DNA of 64,000 bases from Pinibacter aurantiacus (GTDB lineage: Bacteria > Bacteroidota > Bacteroidia > Chitinophagales > Chitinophagaceae), in NCBI RefSeq assembly GCF_019130065.1, contig NZ_JAHSPG010000015.1, positions 310,001 through 374,000 on the forward strand, given 5' to 3'. The position numbers and the translations under genes are program-made. Shown one piece after another: positions 38,354 to 47,538 of the stretch. The notes under the pieces were generated by a model. It saw nothing but the letters and a program-made list of their open reading frames with translations. It was not told the origin of the DNA and searched no databases. Numbering within the stretch: the first letter of the stretch is position 1; each line of letters starts with the position of its first letter.

Positions 38354-41002
38354 ATGCAACCAACCTGGCTTAAGAAGGTCCTACCTCACGTAATTGCAAT
38401 ATTAGTTTTTCTTGTTATTACCGTTATTTATTGTAGACCAGCTCTTGAAAGTGGTGTGACAATGGTACAGTATGATAATACCGGCGTCGAAGGAATGACA
38501 CATCAGTTAAAAGAGCATCAAAAAGCCACCGGTGTTGCACCGCTCTGGAATACGAATGCGTTTAGCGGAATGCCGAATTTTAATATCTTATATCCGCTGC
38601 CTACATCTCCACTAAATATAATAGACAGTGCATTGCATTTGTGGCTGCCACAGCCAATGAGCTTCTTTTTCCTGGCTTGCGTATGTTTTTATATACTCTG
38701 TCTATGCGTTGGGATTCGACAGGCTGGCATTGCGATCATTGGTAGTATAGCCTTTGCGTATTGCACCTACGACCCTATCATTGTTGCAGCGGGTCACACA
38801 ACCAAGATGCTCGCGATGGCATATATGCCGGCATTATTGGGGGGTGTTCTTTTATTATATCGAAAAAAATACATTGCCGGGTTTGTCCTGACAACGTTAT
38901 TTACCGCCTTACATCTCGCGCAAAATCATCAGCAGATAAGCTTTTACATTTTCATCGTTATTGCGATCGCGTCATTGAGCTTTATCATTTTCTCTGTTAA
39001 AAAAGGAGAAATAAAACCAATGCTGATGTCGCTTGGATTAGTTGCCATTGCAGGGTTGCTGGGTCTTGCAGCAAACTCCTGTAACCTGTTGACCATTGCA
39101 GATTATACAAAAGACACAAAGAGAGGTGGCGTGTTGGTAATGGACCAAAAAGGAGAAGCTTCTCATAAAAGTGAAGGTTTAACTTCTGAATACGCGTTCA
39201 TGTGGAGCTATGGTAAAATGGAGACATTCTCTTTAATGTTTCCTGCTATCCAGGGTTACGGTTTCCACTATGCTCAAAAAGATGGCGACCAGTGGATGTT
39301 CCCAAAACTGGACGAAAGTTCAAAAACTGCTAAATATTTTTCCGAAAAATTAAATGTTCCTGAAGATCAAGCTGCAGGCTATGCCATGCAAATGAGCCAA
39401 AGTCTTTATTGGGGACCGCAACCATCTACTGATGGCCCTGTGTTTTTAGGAGCAGTAGTTTGTATTCTGTTCATCATTAGCATGTTCTTTATTGACAAAG
39501 AATATAAATGGTGGCTACTTGCGGCCAGCATTGTTGCCGTTCTGATGGCCTGGGGCAGCAATTTTGCAGCGTTTAACGATATGCTGTTTAAGTATTTGCC
39601 TTTGTACAACAAGTTCCGTGCACCATCCATGATACTTGTTATTCCGCAATTATTGTTCCCGCTGGGAGCAGTTTTAGGCATTCAACAAATCTTAGCTGCA
39701 ACTGACGAGAAGGATACCTGGAACAAAATCAAAAAGGCAGCATACGTTGCAGGTGCCATTTTTGTAATAGTAGGTGGATTTTATTTTACCAGCGATTTCA
39801 GTAAAGAAAATAAAGAAAGAAAAGCGGCTTTTGTGGACATGCTGAAAACTGATTCTACCCATATGCAAGCTGCATACAATGCATTGAATCAAAAATACCA
39901 GCCGAAAACGGATAACCAGCTCTTCGAGCAACTTATGTTCAATACAGGAAAAGAAGATGTGGCAAGTGGAGTGGTGAAAGCTGTTCGCCAGGATAGGGCC
40001 GATTTCCTGAAGAAAGATATTTTGATCGCATTGCTGTACTCCCTGCTTGTGTTTGGATTGCTATATGCATTTATCACAAAGAAAGTAAACGCAACGGTTC
40101 TGCTTGTTGGTATTGGCGTGGTGATGGCTATTGAACTGTTTACCATTAACACGAAATATCTAAACAACTACAACTTCGATTCGAAGGAAAAATTCCAGGA
40201 AGATGCGTTTCCTATGACTGATGCAGATAAAGCTATTTTGCAGGATAAAGATCCCAACTACAGAGTGCTTAACCTTGCTGAGCGTGCCGATCCTTTCCAG
40301 GATGCGAAACCATCTTATTATCATAAATCAGTTGGTGGTTACCACGCTGCAAAACTTAGCATTTACGATGATCTTATCAGCTACCAGCTCTCAGGCAAAT
40401 TGAATTTACCTGTGCTGAACATGTTGAATACAAAATACCTGATTCAGTCCAACCCGCAAACCAATAAACCAATGGCAGTTCCGAACCCGGAGGCTCTTGG
40501 CAATGCATGGTTCGTGAAAGGAGTGCAATATGTAAATGGCCCTGCTCAGGAAATGAAAGCGCTTGATCAGTTCTCACCTAAAGACACCGCTGTTGTGGAT
40601 GAGAAATACAAGCAAGTTGTAAACGGACAATTTGTATTTGATAGTACTGCATCTATCAAACTAACCAAGTTTGACAACGATGCCATTACTTACGAAAGCA
40701 ACGCGGCAACTGCACAGTTAGCGGTATTCAGCGAAATTTATTACAAAGACTGGAACGCATACGTAGATGGCAAAAAGACAGATGTGATCAAAGCCAACTA
40801 TGTTTTGCGTGCATTGGTTGTTCCTGCAGGCAAACACACGATCGATTTCAAATTCGAGCCTAAAGTTTATTTGAGAAGCTTTACCATCGATACGATCGCC
40901 GGCTGGTTGATATCAATACTGGCGCTTGGCTGGCTTGTAAAAGAGTTTTTAAACAGTAGAAAATCGACGCAACCGGCACCGGCGCAAAAAAGCAAGGCTT
41001 AG
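38354..41002 (+). CDS. YfhO family multi-spanning membrane protein
   Basis: 882 residues from ATG 38354 (MQPTWLKKVLPHVIAILVFL); the frame opens with TTG eight codons earlier. About 12 helices with a GT-C-like N-terminal loop (YDNTGVEGMTHQLKEHQKA, about 40-58), a large soluble segment (about 590-840) and a last helix near 855. YfhO homologues modify cell-wall or lipid-linked glycans, and the neighbouring glycosyltransferases fit. It starts a three-gene plus-strand run; the next gene begins 2 bp after its stop. Confidence 0.85.
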   Translation: MQPTWLKKVLPHVIAILVFLVITVIYCRPALESGVTMVQYDNTGVEGMTHQLKEHQKATGVAPLWNTNAFSGMPNFNILYPLPTSPLNIIDSALHLWLPQPMSFFFLACVCFYILCLCVGIRQAGIAIIGSIAFAYCTYDPIIVAAGHTTKMLAMAYMPALLGGVLLLYRKKYIAGFVLTTLFTALHLAQNHQQISFYIFIVIAIASLSFIIFSVKKGEIKPMLMSLGLVAIAGLLGLAANSCNLLTIADYTKDTKRGGVLVMDQKGEASHKSEGLTSEYAFMWSYGKMETFSLMFPAIQGYGFHYAQKDGDQWMFPKLDESSKTAKYFSEKLNVPEDQAAGYAMQMSQSLYWGPQPSTDGPVFLGAVVCILFIISMFFIDKEYKWWLLAASIVAVLMAWGSNFAAFNDMLFKYLPLYNKFRAPSMILVIPQLLFPLGAVLGIQQILAATDEKDTWNKIKKAAYVAGAIFVIVGGFYFTSDFSKENKERKAAFVDMLKTDSTHMQAAYNALNQKYQPKTDNQLFEQLMFNTGKEDVASGVVKAVRQDRADFLKKDILIALLYSLLVFGLLYAFITKKVNATVLLVGIGVVMAIELFTINTKYLNNYNFDSKEKFQEDAFPMTDADKAILQDKDPNYRVLNLAERADPFQDAKPSYYHKSVGGYHAAKLSIYDDLISYQLSGKLNLPVLNMLNTKYLIQSNPQTNKPMAVPNPEALGNAWFVKGVQYVNGPAQEMKALDQFSPKDTAVVDEKYKQVVNGQFVFDSTASIKLTKFDNDAITYESNAATAQLAVFSEIYYKDWNAYVDGKKTDVIKANYVLRALVVPAGKHTIDFKFEPKVYLRSFTIDTIAGWLISILALGWLVKEFLNSRKSTQPAPAQKSKA

Positions 41003-41004
41003 CA

Positions 41005-42018
41005 ATGACAGATCTATCGATCATATTTGTAAATTATAAATCAGCCGGATTATTAATTGATTGCCTGGATAGCATTTATAAAGAAACGACAGGCACTTCC
41101 TTCGAAATCATTGTAGTAGACAATAACTCTGAAGATAATAGTCAGGAAAAAGTAACCAGGTTGTATCCAGATTTAAAATGGATACAACTTGATTACAATG
41201 CCGGTTTTGCACGCGGCAATAACGCAGGCATTCCACATGCTACAGGAAGAAACATTCTGCTCTTAAATACCGATACGATTATCCAGGAAAATGCATTGTA
41301 TAAAACAGTAGCATTGTTTGAAGCGCATAAGGAATATGTTGCCTGCGGCGTTCAATTGCTGAATACAGATGGCACGCACCAGATTTCCGGAGCGCATGTT
41401 ATGAAAGGCGGTTTGAATACACTGCTTCCACTGCCTTATCTTGGGAGTTTTGTAAGATACTGGGGCTATAAACTCAATGCAAAAATTCCGAGCGTTACAA
41501 CTGTTGCTGCCATTACCGATGTAGACTGGGTGATCGGCGCTTTTGTGATGGTAAGAAAAGATGTCCTCTCCCGCTCCGGTTTACTTGATCCCGATTTTTT
41601 CATGTACGCAGAAGAAATAGAATGGTGCGCAAGACTAAAGAAACAGGGCAAGCTTTGCTTGTTTGAAGAACCCAAAGTGGTTCATATTGGAGGCGGTACC
41701 AGCAGCGACTTTTATGATGAAAAGGAATGGAACAATGGCAAAAATCTCTGGAACCGGAGAGGCCGCCAGGTTATAGTATCAACGCAACTACGCATCCGCA
41801 AAGAGTTTGGTATTGGTTGGTTCCTGGTGCTCACATTCTTTTACGCGATTGATGTGCCGGTTTTCTTTTTCGGATTAATAATAGAGAAGCTGTTTAAGGG
41901 CAAGAAAGCAAGGTACAGCTGGCAAAATTTTATTGAGTACAGTAAAAACATTGGCGTGTTGCTCAGTTACTTTTTCAAGATGCTTGGCAATAAACCATAT
42001 TTCTATAAAGTAAAATAA
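41005..42018 (+). CDS. Family 2 glycosyltransferase (rhamnosyltransferase-like)
   Basis: 337 residues. GT-A fold: IIVVDNNSEDNS (about 34-45), AGFARGNNAGIPHATG (about 64-79), LLLNTDT with the DxD-like NTDT (about 83-89), YAEEIEWCARLKKQG (about 200-214) and HIGGGTSSDF. A C-terminal membrane-associated helix (about 270-293) is present. It transfers a sugar from a nucleotide donor onto a surface glycan; donor unknown. Coupled to the YfhO-like gene with a 2-bp gap. Confidence 0.9.
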   Translation: MTDLSIIFVNYKSAGLLIDCLDSIYKETTGTSFEIIVVDNNSEDNSQEKVTRLYPDLKWIQLDYNAGFARGNNAGIPHATGRNILLLNTDTIIQENALYKTVALFEAHKEYVACGVQLLNTDGTHQISGAHVMKGGLNTLLPLPYLGSFVRYWGYKLNAKIPSVTTVAAITDVDWVIGAFVMVRKDVLSRSGLLDPDFFMYAEEIEWCARLKKQGKLCLFEEPKVVHIGGGTSSDFYDEKEWNNGKNLWNRRGRQVIVSTQLRIRKEFGIGWFLVLTFFYAIDVPVFFFGLIIEKLFKGKKARYSWQNFIEYSKNIGVLLSYFFKMLGNKPYFYKVK

Positions 42019-42039
42019 GGAAGTTACAGGCGGTGAAAA

Positions 42040-42073
42040 AACTCACAACTCACCACTCATAACTCATCACTAA
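42040..42073. repeat. Degenerate ACTCATA/ACTCACA tandem arm
   Basis: Four to five ACTCA-based units between two glycosyltransferase genes; single orientation only. Confidence 0.45.
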
Positions 42074-42075
42074 CA

Positions 42076-42933
42076 ATGCAGTTATCCATCATTATTATCA
42101 ACTACAATACTTTTACGCTAACGTGTAATTGCATTCGTTCCATACACGAAAAGCTCATTGGCCTTTCGTATGAAATTGTATTGGTAGATAATGCCTCTGT
42201 AGAGCGTGATCCAAACGAATTCAAGACACTGTTTCCCGATATAGTACTAGTTGCCAGCGACACAAATACGGGCTTTACAGGTGGGAATAATCTGGGAATA
42301 AAACATGCATCAGGAGAGCACGTCCTTTTGCTTAACAGCGATACCGAATTAATCAACAACGCTCCTAAAATCACTTACGATTATTTAATAGAACATCCTG
42401 ACACTGGCATGACCACCTGCCAATTGTTGTATCCTGATGGACGGAAGCAATACAATGCCCGCAGGTTTCGCACCATTGGCTGGGAATTGCTGGAAGTATT
42501 TCCTTTCTACAAATTGCTGCCTAAAGAAAAGAGAGAGTCTTTAATGCTGCACCATTACTTCGATCATGAGAGAGAAATGGATTGCGATTGGGTGTGGGGC
42601 ACATACATGATGTTTCCTAAAAGAATAATCGATCAACTGCCCAACAAAGAACTGTCAAACATTTTCTTTATGTACAGCGAAGACACGCTCTGGTGCTGGG
42701 AATTCAGACAGTTAGGTTATAAGATCCATTTTCTGCCACAGGCCAAGGTAATGCATATACATAAGGGAAGCTCAAGCAAGGAAAAACATTTGCAGGTTAG
42801 AAAAATGGGCATTAAGAACCATGCAGCTTTCATGCATAAGTTCTATCCCGATTGGCGCTGGTATGTGTTCGCTGCTATTTATTACACAAAGCAATATGCA
42901 GCATTGACGGCAACCAGATTGCTAAACAAATAA
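42076..42933 (+). CDS. Family 2 glycosyltransferase
   Basis: 285 residues. Similar to the preceding gene: IIIINYNTFTLT start, IVLVDNASVERDP (about 35-47), TGFTGGNNLGIKHASGEHVL (about 63-82), LLNSDTE (about 83-89), DWVWGTYMMFPKR (about 170-182) and FFMYSEDTLWCWEFRQLGYK. Probably paralogous to its neighbour. Third gene of the YfhO-GT-GT run; the minus-strand glycan operon ends 8 bp after its stop. Confidence 0.9.
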   Translation: MQLSIIIINYNTFTLTCNCIRSIHEKLIGLSYEIVLVDNASVERDPNEFKTLFPDIVLVASDTNTGFTGGNNLGIKHASGEHVLLLNSDTELINNAPKITYDYLIEHPDTGMTTCQLLYPDGRKQYNARRFRTIGWELLEVFPFYKLLPKEKRESLMLHHYFDHEREMDCDWVWGTYMMFPKRIIDQLPNKELSNIFFMYSEDTLWCWEFRQLGYKIHFLPQAKVMHIHKGSSSKEKHLQVRKMGIKNHAAFMHKFYPDWRWYVFAAIYYTKQYAALTATRLLNK

Positions 42934-42941
42934 GTTCTCCA

Positions 42942-43964
42942 TTACTTTAGAACAGGTTTTGAATACATTTTCTTGAACATAAGAAATAAGTTCCGGCCAA
43001 GCTTGCTTTTATCGATCAATGCCGCAAGCTTTATGCTTGACTCCTTCATTGGATCAAATGGTTTGCCAGGAATCAATCGCTTAGCGTATCCCACAAAAGT
43101 ATCTACAGTATTCTTAACGCTTAATTCAGTGGTTCCATTTTGCCTTGGTGTTCTTAACAAACGGTGGCACATTGCCTTGCATTCGCTCAATAAAAATGCT
43201 TCACCATTTTCAAGAATAACGTTGCGATATTCAGGCCCTGAAGCTTGTACATCCTGAAGATATTTTACAAACCTTTCAAAAGCATCCTGGATCTTTTTAT
43301 CAGACGAAGTGGTGGTAGCACTTTGATGAATTCTAAAAGAAAAACAAACTTCTTCTGCTGTTACTTTATAACCAATCTTTGTGAGATTCAACCACAGTTC
43401 GTAATCTGCGAACAGCAGGCCGGGATAATCAGGAATACCCCCGAGCTTATCGTAGTCAGCGCTTCTCATCAAAAATCCGGTGCCAACAATATCAAATCTC
43501 TTAGTCATTATGCTCGTCAGGAAAGACTCCGCATCTTCCACCGCCTGCATTGGCCTTGAAGGTCGTATGACCTTACTTTGAGAATCGATCAAATTAAAGT
43601 GCGTCTGAAACAAACTGGCATCAGGGTATTTTTTTATCAACTTTTCCATTACCTCCAGGTAATTACTTTCCAGCACATCATCATGACCTATCAACGTAAT
43701 AAACTCATTTTTCGGCACACCAACGGTCCTTGCCCAATTTTCTTCGATTGACAAAGATTTATCGGAACGGTAAATAACAATTCTTGGATCATTTAGACTT
43801 TCAAGCCATTCCGCAGTACCATCTGTGCTGCAGTTATCAAGTACAATAAAATTGAAGTTGCCGTATGTCTGCGAAAGAATGCTTTTCGCACATTCCTTTA
43901 CATATTCGCCACCGTTGCGAACGGGTAGTATGATGCTGAATTGAATATTGTTAGATAACTCCAC
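42942..43964 (-). CDS. Family 2 glycosyltransferase
   Basis: 340 residues. The start is GTG at 43964; no upstream in-frame ATG lies within the 16-bp gap to the preceding gene. FSIILPVRNGGEYVKECAKS (about 9-28), FIVLDNCSTDGTAEWL (about 39-54) and LIGHDDVLESNYLEVM (about 91-106, DD metal motif) define a GT-A fold. The C-terminus has a basic helical tail. Last gene of the seven-gene minus-strand operon; the donor may be the CDP-sugar made by its upstream genes (inference). Confidence 0.88.
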   Translation of the reverse strand: MELSNNIQFSIILPVRNGGEYVKECAKSILSQTYGNFNFIVLDNCSTDGTAEWLESLNDPRIVIYRSDKSLSIEENWARTVGVPKNEFITLIGHDDVLESNYLEVMEKLIKKYPDASLFQTHFNLIDSQSKVIRPSRPMQAVEDAESFLTSIMTKRFDIVGTGFLMRSADYDKLGGIPDYPGLLFADYELWLNLTKIGYKVTAEEVCFSFRIHQSATTTSSDKKIQDAFERFVKYLQDVQASGPEYRNVILENGEAFLLSECKAMCHRLLRTPRQNGTTELSVKNTVDTFVGYAKRLIPGKPFDPMKESSIKLAALIDKSKLGRNLFLMFKKMYSKPVLK

Positions 43965-43980
43965 TTGTATGCCTGTTGTT

Positions 43981-44853
43981 TTAAGAAAGTCTGCCTAGTT
44001 TATTTCTTTTAAAATCAAAGTATCCTTTGATGATCATTTGCAAAGATTTAAACTTCTGCAAATTATACAACAAATTGTTTTTGTAAACATGAAGCAGATG
44101 TATATCTCTTTTTTTAAAAACCTCAGGGAAGTGCTTCTTGTACTTTTTCTTCATTAACAGATGATTCCTTGTCATGTAGTACAGCCTTACAGGCGGATGC
44201 AATGTGCGAAGAGATTTAGCGCCTGTTTTTACTGATCGTCCCTCCTTCAAGGTCCCTAAACTATGCAGCAAATAAATGCCTTTGCAGACCAATGTTTTCC
44301 AGCCGGCGAGTGCAATTCTATACGAAAAATCGGAGTCAACTTCGTCTATAAACAAGTCCTCATTCATCAGTCCCACTTCGTTCAAACACTTAATATTAAT
44401 AAATGTTCCTGATGTAATAATGGCAAGCTCTTCCTGCAAAACAACATGCTCGTTAGGGGTTCGCACCTCGTTACTAAACTCAACTCCCAGCTGGGCTATT
44501 TTACTATCATTGATATTTATGGCCCTTACCGTTTCAATATACTTTGAAAAATTGTCGAAAGTAAAGCTTGAATCCTGGTCCATTGTAAGCAACCAATCAA
44601 AGCCATTGCGCCTGCATTCTTCCAATGCATAATTTATGCGGGGGCCAATCCCCCTATTTACTCCATCCTGTATAAAGGTTACATTTAAAAAACTGTTGGA
44701 AAAGATAGCCGGGTCAATTAATCCTTCTTCTGAATTATCTATCACCCAAAGCTTCTCCAGTTCAGCGGAATAGCTTCCTATATTTTTTTTCACCTCCTCA
44801 ATATCTGGATTGTAGAGTATGACAACTCCGGCAAGGCGCTTTTTAAAATTCAT
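43981..44853 (-). CDS. Family 2 glycosyltransferase, rhamnosyltransferase (RfbF/WbbL-like)
   Basis: 290 residues. AGVVILYNPDIEEVKKNIGS (8-27) and LWVIDNSEEG, GVNRGIGPRINYALEECRRN (about 84-103) and WLLTMDQDSSF (about 107-117, DQD) match the rhamnosyltransferase subgroup. The sixth gene of the operon. A 6-deoxyhexose acceptor or donor would agree with the upstream pathway. Confidence 0.88.
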   Translation of the reverse strand: MNFKKRLAGVVILYNPDIEEVKKNIGSYSAELEKLWVIDNSEEGLIDPAIFSNSFLNVTFIQDGVNRGIGPRINYALEECRRNGFDWLLTMDQDSSFTFDNFSKYIETVRAININDSKIAQLGVEFSNEVRTPNEHVVLQEELAIITSGTFINIKCLNEVGLMNEDLFIDEVDSDFSYRIALAGWKTLVCKGIYLLHSLGTLKEGRSVKTGAKSLRTLHPPVRLYYMTRNHLLMKKKYKKHFPEVFKKRDIHLLHVYKNNLLYNLQKFKSLQMIIKGYFDFKRNKLGRLS

Positions 44854-44891
44854 ACGGTAAAAATAGCGTGATTGTTATCTGCCTTAACGTA

Positions 44892-45749
44892 TTACTCAAG
44901 ATGTAATATTTGACTGATCTTTTTATTATCTCCCCAAAAAGCCATGGGCTCGTAATCGGGGTATGGATAAAATCCGAGATTAAGTTTTATGTCTTTATTT
45001 TTCTCTTTCAAATAATTCAGCACCAGTTCTTTCACTGTGATTGGAACGCCACTGCAACAATTTATAACGCCTGTTACTTCTTTTTGTAAAGCAACTTGTA
45101 CAATATATCCGGCAACTTTTGTCACTGGCAAATAATCGCGAACCTGCTCCCCTCCACTCATATTGAACACGGGTTCACCGGCATCCAACGCTCTATCCAA
45201 CTGTGATAATAATGATTTGGGATTTTGCCCCTTCCCGTACATGTAAAACAACCGGAGCCATTTAAACGAAAACGAAAAACTATTTTGCAATGCCTCGACT
45301 TGTTTTCTCAATTCATCTTTTGCTTTGGCATAATAGTTATCCGGGTGCACCGGCATATCCTCGCTTAGTTTGCCTTCCTGCATTCCGTATTCAAAACAGG
45401 TACCGGTTATGTTGATATCCTTAGCTCCGTTCCTAACCATGTTGCTTATAAATTGAAAATGCCTTGGCAGATTAACTTCGTAATGGTAAGCTTCCTTATA
45501 AAAAGGCAATCCTTCCCAGGCAAGATGAATAACAACATCCGGCTTGCCGAAAAAATCAAAGTAATCTGTATTATCGTCAAAGAGCGTAAAATCAAAAGCT
45601 TTATAGATCACTTGTGAAAACCAGCTAAACTCCTTTGCTTTATCAATGTTTGATGATGAAGCGACCACCATGCATTCGTTCTTCAACAATTCGTTTACCA
45701 CATAGTTTCCAATAAAGCCTGTGGCACCGGTTACAAGTACCTTCTTCAT
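44892..45749 (-). CDS. NAD(P)-dependent sugar epimerase/reductase (extended SDR)
   Basis: 285 residues. Rossmann nucleotide motif VTGATGFIGNYV (5-16); the SDR active-site YxxxK is YYAKAKDELRKQ (about 134-145). The protein lacks 4,6-dehydratase features, so it is likely the final C4 keto-reductase of the CDP-sugar pathway, or an epimerase. It begins 1 bp after the methyltransferase gene, so translation is probably coupled. Confidence 0.88.
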   Translation of the reverse strand: MKKVLVTGATGFIGNYVVNELLKNECMVVASSSNIDKAKEFSWFSQVIYKAFDFTLFDDNTDYFDFFGKPDVVIHLAWEGLPFYKEAYHYEVNLPRHFQFISNMVRNGAKDINITGTCFEYGMQEGKLSEDMPVHPDNYYAKAKDELRKQVEALQNSFSFSFKWLRLFYMYGKGQNPKSLLSQLDRALDAGEPVFNMSGGEQVRDYLPVTKVAGYIVQVALQKEVTGVINCCSGVPITVKELVLNYLKEKNKDIKLNLGFYPYPDYEPMAFWGDNKKISQILHLE

Positions 45750-45750
45750 T

Positions 45751-46977
45751 TTACAATATTTGCAGTTGAGGTATTGGAATTACGAATTTTCCACCCCAAT
45801 CTTTAATATAAGCAAGCTGATTCACTATTTCCTCTTTCAGGTTCCATGGAAATATGATGACAAATTCTGGTTTCTGAGCTTTCAAATAAGCTTCGTTCAC
45901 AACTGGTATATGACTTGCCGGTAAGAACTTATTTTGTTTATGCGGATTGGCATCTACTACAAAATCAATCAGGTCATTCTTAATGCCGCAATAGTTCATC
46001 AGCGTATTTCCTTTTGCAGCAGCGCCATATCCGGCCACTCTTTTATTGTTTCTTTTTTGTTCCAATAAAAAACCGAGAAGGTCCAGTTTTATTTTCAGCG
46101 CCTTGTCCTGGAAGTTATTGTAGTACTCCATAGACAGCATGCCCTTGTTCTTTTCTTTTAGAAGAAGCGCTTCTACATTTGGAGAAAGGTTTTTTGAACC
46201 GTCTTCTTTATGTTTTGCATATATTCTCAACGATCCGCCGTGTGTTCGGATCTCTTCTACGTCAAACATTTCCAGCCCTTGCGCTGCAAAAATTTCTTTT
46301 ACTGTATAGAAAGATAAATAAGAGAAATGTTCATGATAAATGGTGTCGAACTGGTTATTATCCACCAATTGCATTAAGTGAGGAAACTCCATAGTGATCA
46401 CACCATCATCCTTCAAAATCGTTTTCATTCCCTTCACAAAATCAACGATGTCAGGAACGTGAGCAAGCACATTATTACCCAACAACAAATCAGCTTTGGT
46501 ACCTTTATCGGCAAGCTTTTGCGCAAGTGTTGTTCCAAAAAAATCTACAACAGTTTCAATGCCTTTTCCCACTGCTACCTCAGCCGTGTTCGAGGTTGGC
46601 TCAATCCCCAACACAGGAACATTTTTTTCCTTGAAATATTGAAGAAGATAACCGTCATTCGATGCTATCTCAATCACCCGTGAATTGCTGTTGAACCCAA
46701 AACGGTCGCACATCTTATCAGCATATTTTTTTGCATGTTGCAACCAGCTTGTAGAATAAGAAGAAAAATATACATAGTCGCTATTGAAAATAGCATCAGA
46801 CTTTTTGTACTCATCTACCTGCACCAGGAAACATTTAGGGCAAGTGTACACCTTCAATGGATAAAAGGCTTCCGGCTCGTTCAATTGCTCCTTAGTTAAA
46901 AAAGAGTTCGATGCCGGAGAATTGATGAGATCAATAAAAGTGTCGGTTAATTCTGTTTTACAAAACCTGCAATGCAT
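45751..46977 (-). CDS. Sugar C-methyltransferase (zinc-binding, TylC3/NovU-like)
   Basis: 408 residues with the three-part architecture of deoxysugar C-methyltransferases. A zinc-ribbon (C3-x2-C6 at CRFC; C46-x2-C49 at CPKC) is followed by a SAM-binding Rossmann domain (VIEIASNDGYLLQYFKEKNV, about 105-124; FDTIYHEHFSYLS, about 215-227). A C-terminal domain has VAGYGAAAKGNTLMNYCGIK (about 315-334). Enzymes of this group methylate C3 of a 4-keto-6-deoxysugar nucleotide. Position between the epimerase and reductase genes supports a branched-chain deoxysugar product. Confidence 0.9.
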   Translation of the reverse strand: MHCRFCKTELTDTFIDLINSPASNSFLTKEQLNEPEAFYPLKVYTCPKCFLVQVDEYKKSDAIFNSDYVYFSSYSTSWLQHAKKYADKMCDRFGFNSNSRVIEIASNDGYLLQYFKEKNVPVLGIEPTSNTAEVAVGKGIETVVDFFGTTLAQKLADKGTKADLLLGNNVLAHVPDIVDFVKGMKTILKDDGVITMEFPHLMQLVDNNQFDTIYHEHFSYLSFYTVKEIFAAQGLEMFDVEEIRTHGGSLRIYAKHKEDGSKNLSPNVEALLLKEKNKGMLSMEYYNNFQDKALKIKLDLLGFLLEQKRNNKRVAGYGAAAKGNTLMNYCGIKNDLIDFVVDANPHKQNKFLPASHIPVVNEAYLKAQKPEFVIIFPWNLKEEIVNQLAYIKDWGGKFVIPIPQLQIL

Positions 46978-46992
46978 ATTATATTTCGCTTA

Positions 46993-47538
46993 TTATATTC
47001 CTTTAAAATTATTGTCTATTAATGGATGGTTCAAATCCCTGTCTGATACATTCACAGCCGCCAAGGGCCATTGAATGCCAATCGCCGGATCATCATATCT
47101 TATACCACTTTCCACACCGGGCTTATAAAATTGGCTATGATGGTATATTAATTCCGCATTTTCCGTTACTGCCTGGAACCCGTGTGCAAAGCCCTTTGGA
47201 ATGTATAACATCTTCCTGTTCTCAGCAGAAAGTTCTGTTCCAAAATATTGCAAAAAAGTTGCCGAATCTTTTCGAAGATCAATTATCACATCATACACCG
47301 CACCACTGATGCAACGCACCATCTTTATTTCTTCAAATGGAGGCAACTGAAAATGCATTCCGCGGATGGTTCCTTTTTTAGTTGTAAAAGAATGATTCAT
47401 TTGCACCCACTCAGCATCGTGCCCAATTTGCGCAAACTCGTCTTTGCAATAAGTCCGGGCAAACCATCCTCTACCATCTCTAAATACATTCAGGTCAATT
47501 ACAAAACTACCCTGCAGCGATGTTGGTGTAAAAATCAT
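46993..47538 (-). CDS. dTDP-4-keto-6-deoxysugar 3,5-epimerase family (RmlC-like)
   Basis: 181 residues, the size of RmlC. Cupin fold with the signature HFQLPPFEEIKMVRCISGAV (about 62-81), including catalytic-type H62, and IPKGFAHGFQAV (about 113-124). RmlC acts on dTDP sugars; here the neighbours make a CDP sugar, so it probably epimerises C3 and/or C5 of CDP-4-keto-6-deoxyglucose. Its start overlaps the rfbG stop by 4 bp (ATGA-type coupling). Confidence 0.9.
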   Translation of the reverse strand: MIFTPTSLQGSFVIDLNVFRDGRGWFARTYCKDEFAQIGHDAEWVQMNHSFTTKKGTIRGMHFQLPPFEEIKMVRCISGAVYDVIIDLRKDSATFLQYFGTELSAENRKMLYIPKGFAHGFQAVTENAELIYHHSQFYKPGVESGIRYDDPAIGIQWPLAAVNVSDRDLNHPLIDNNFKGI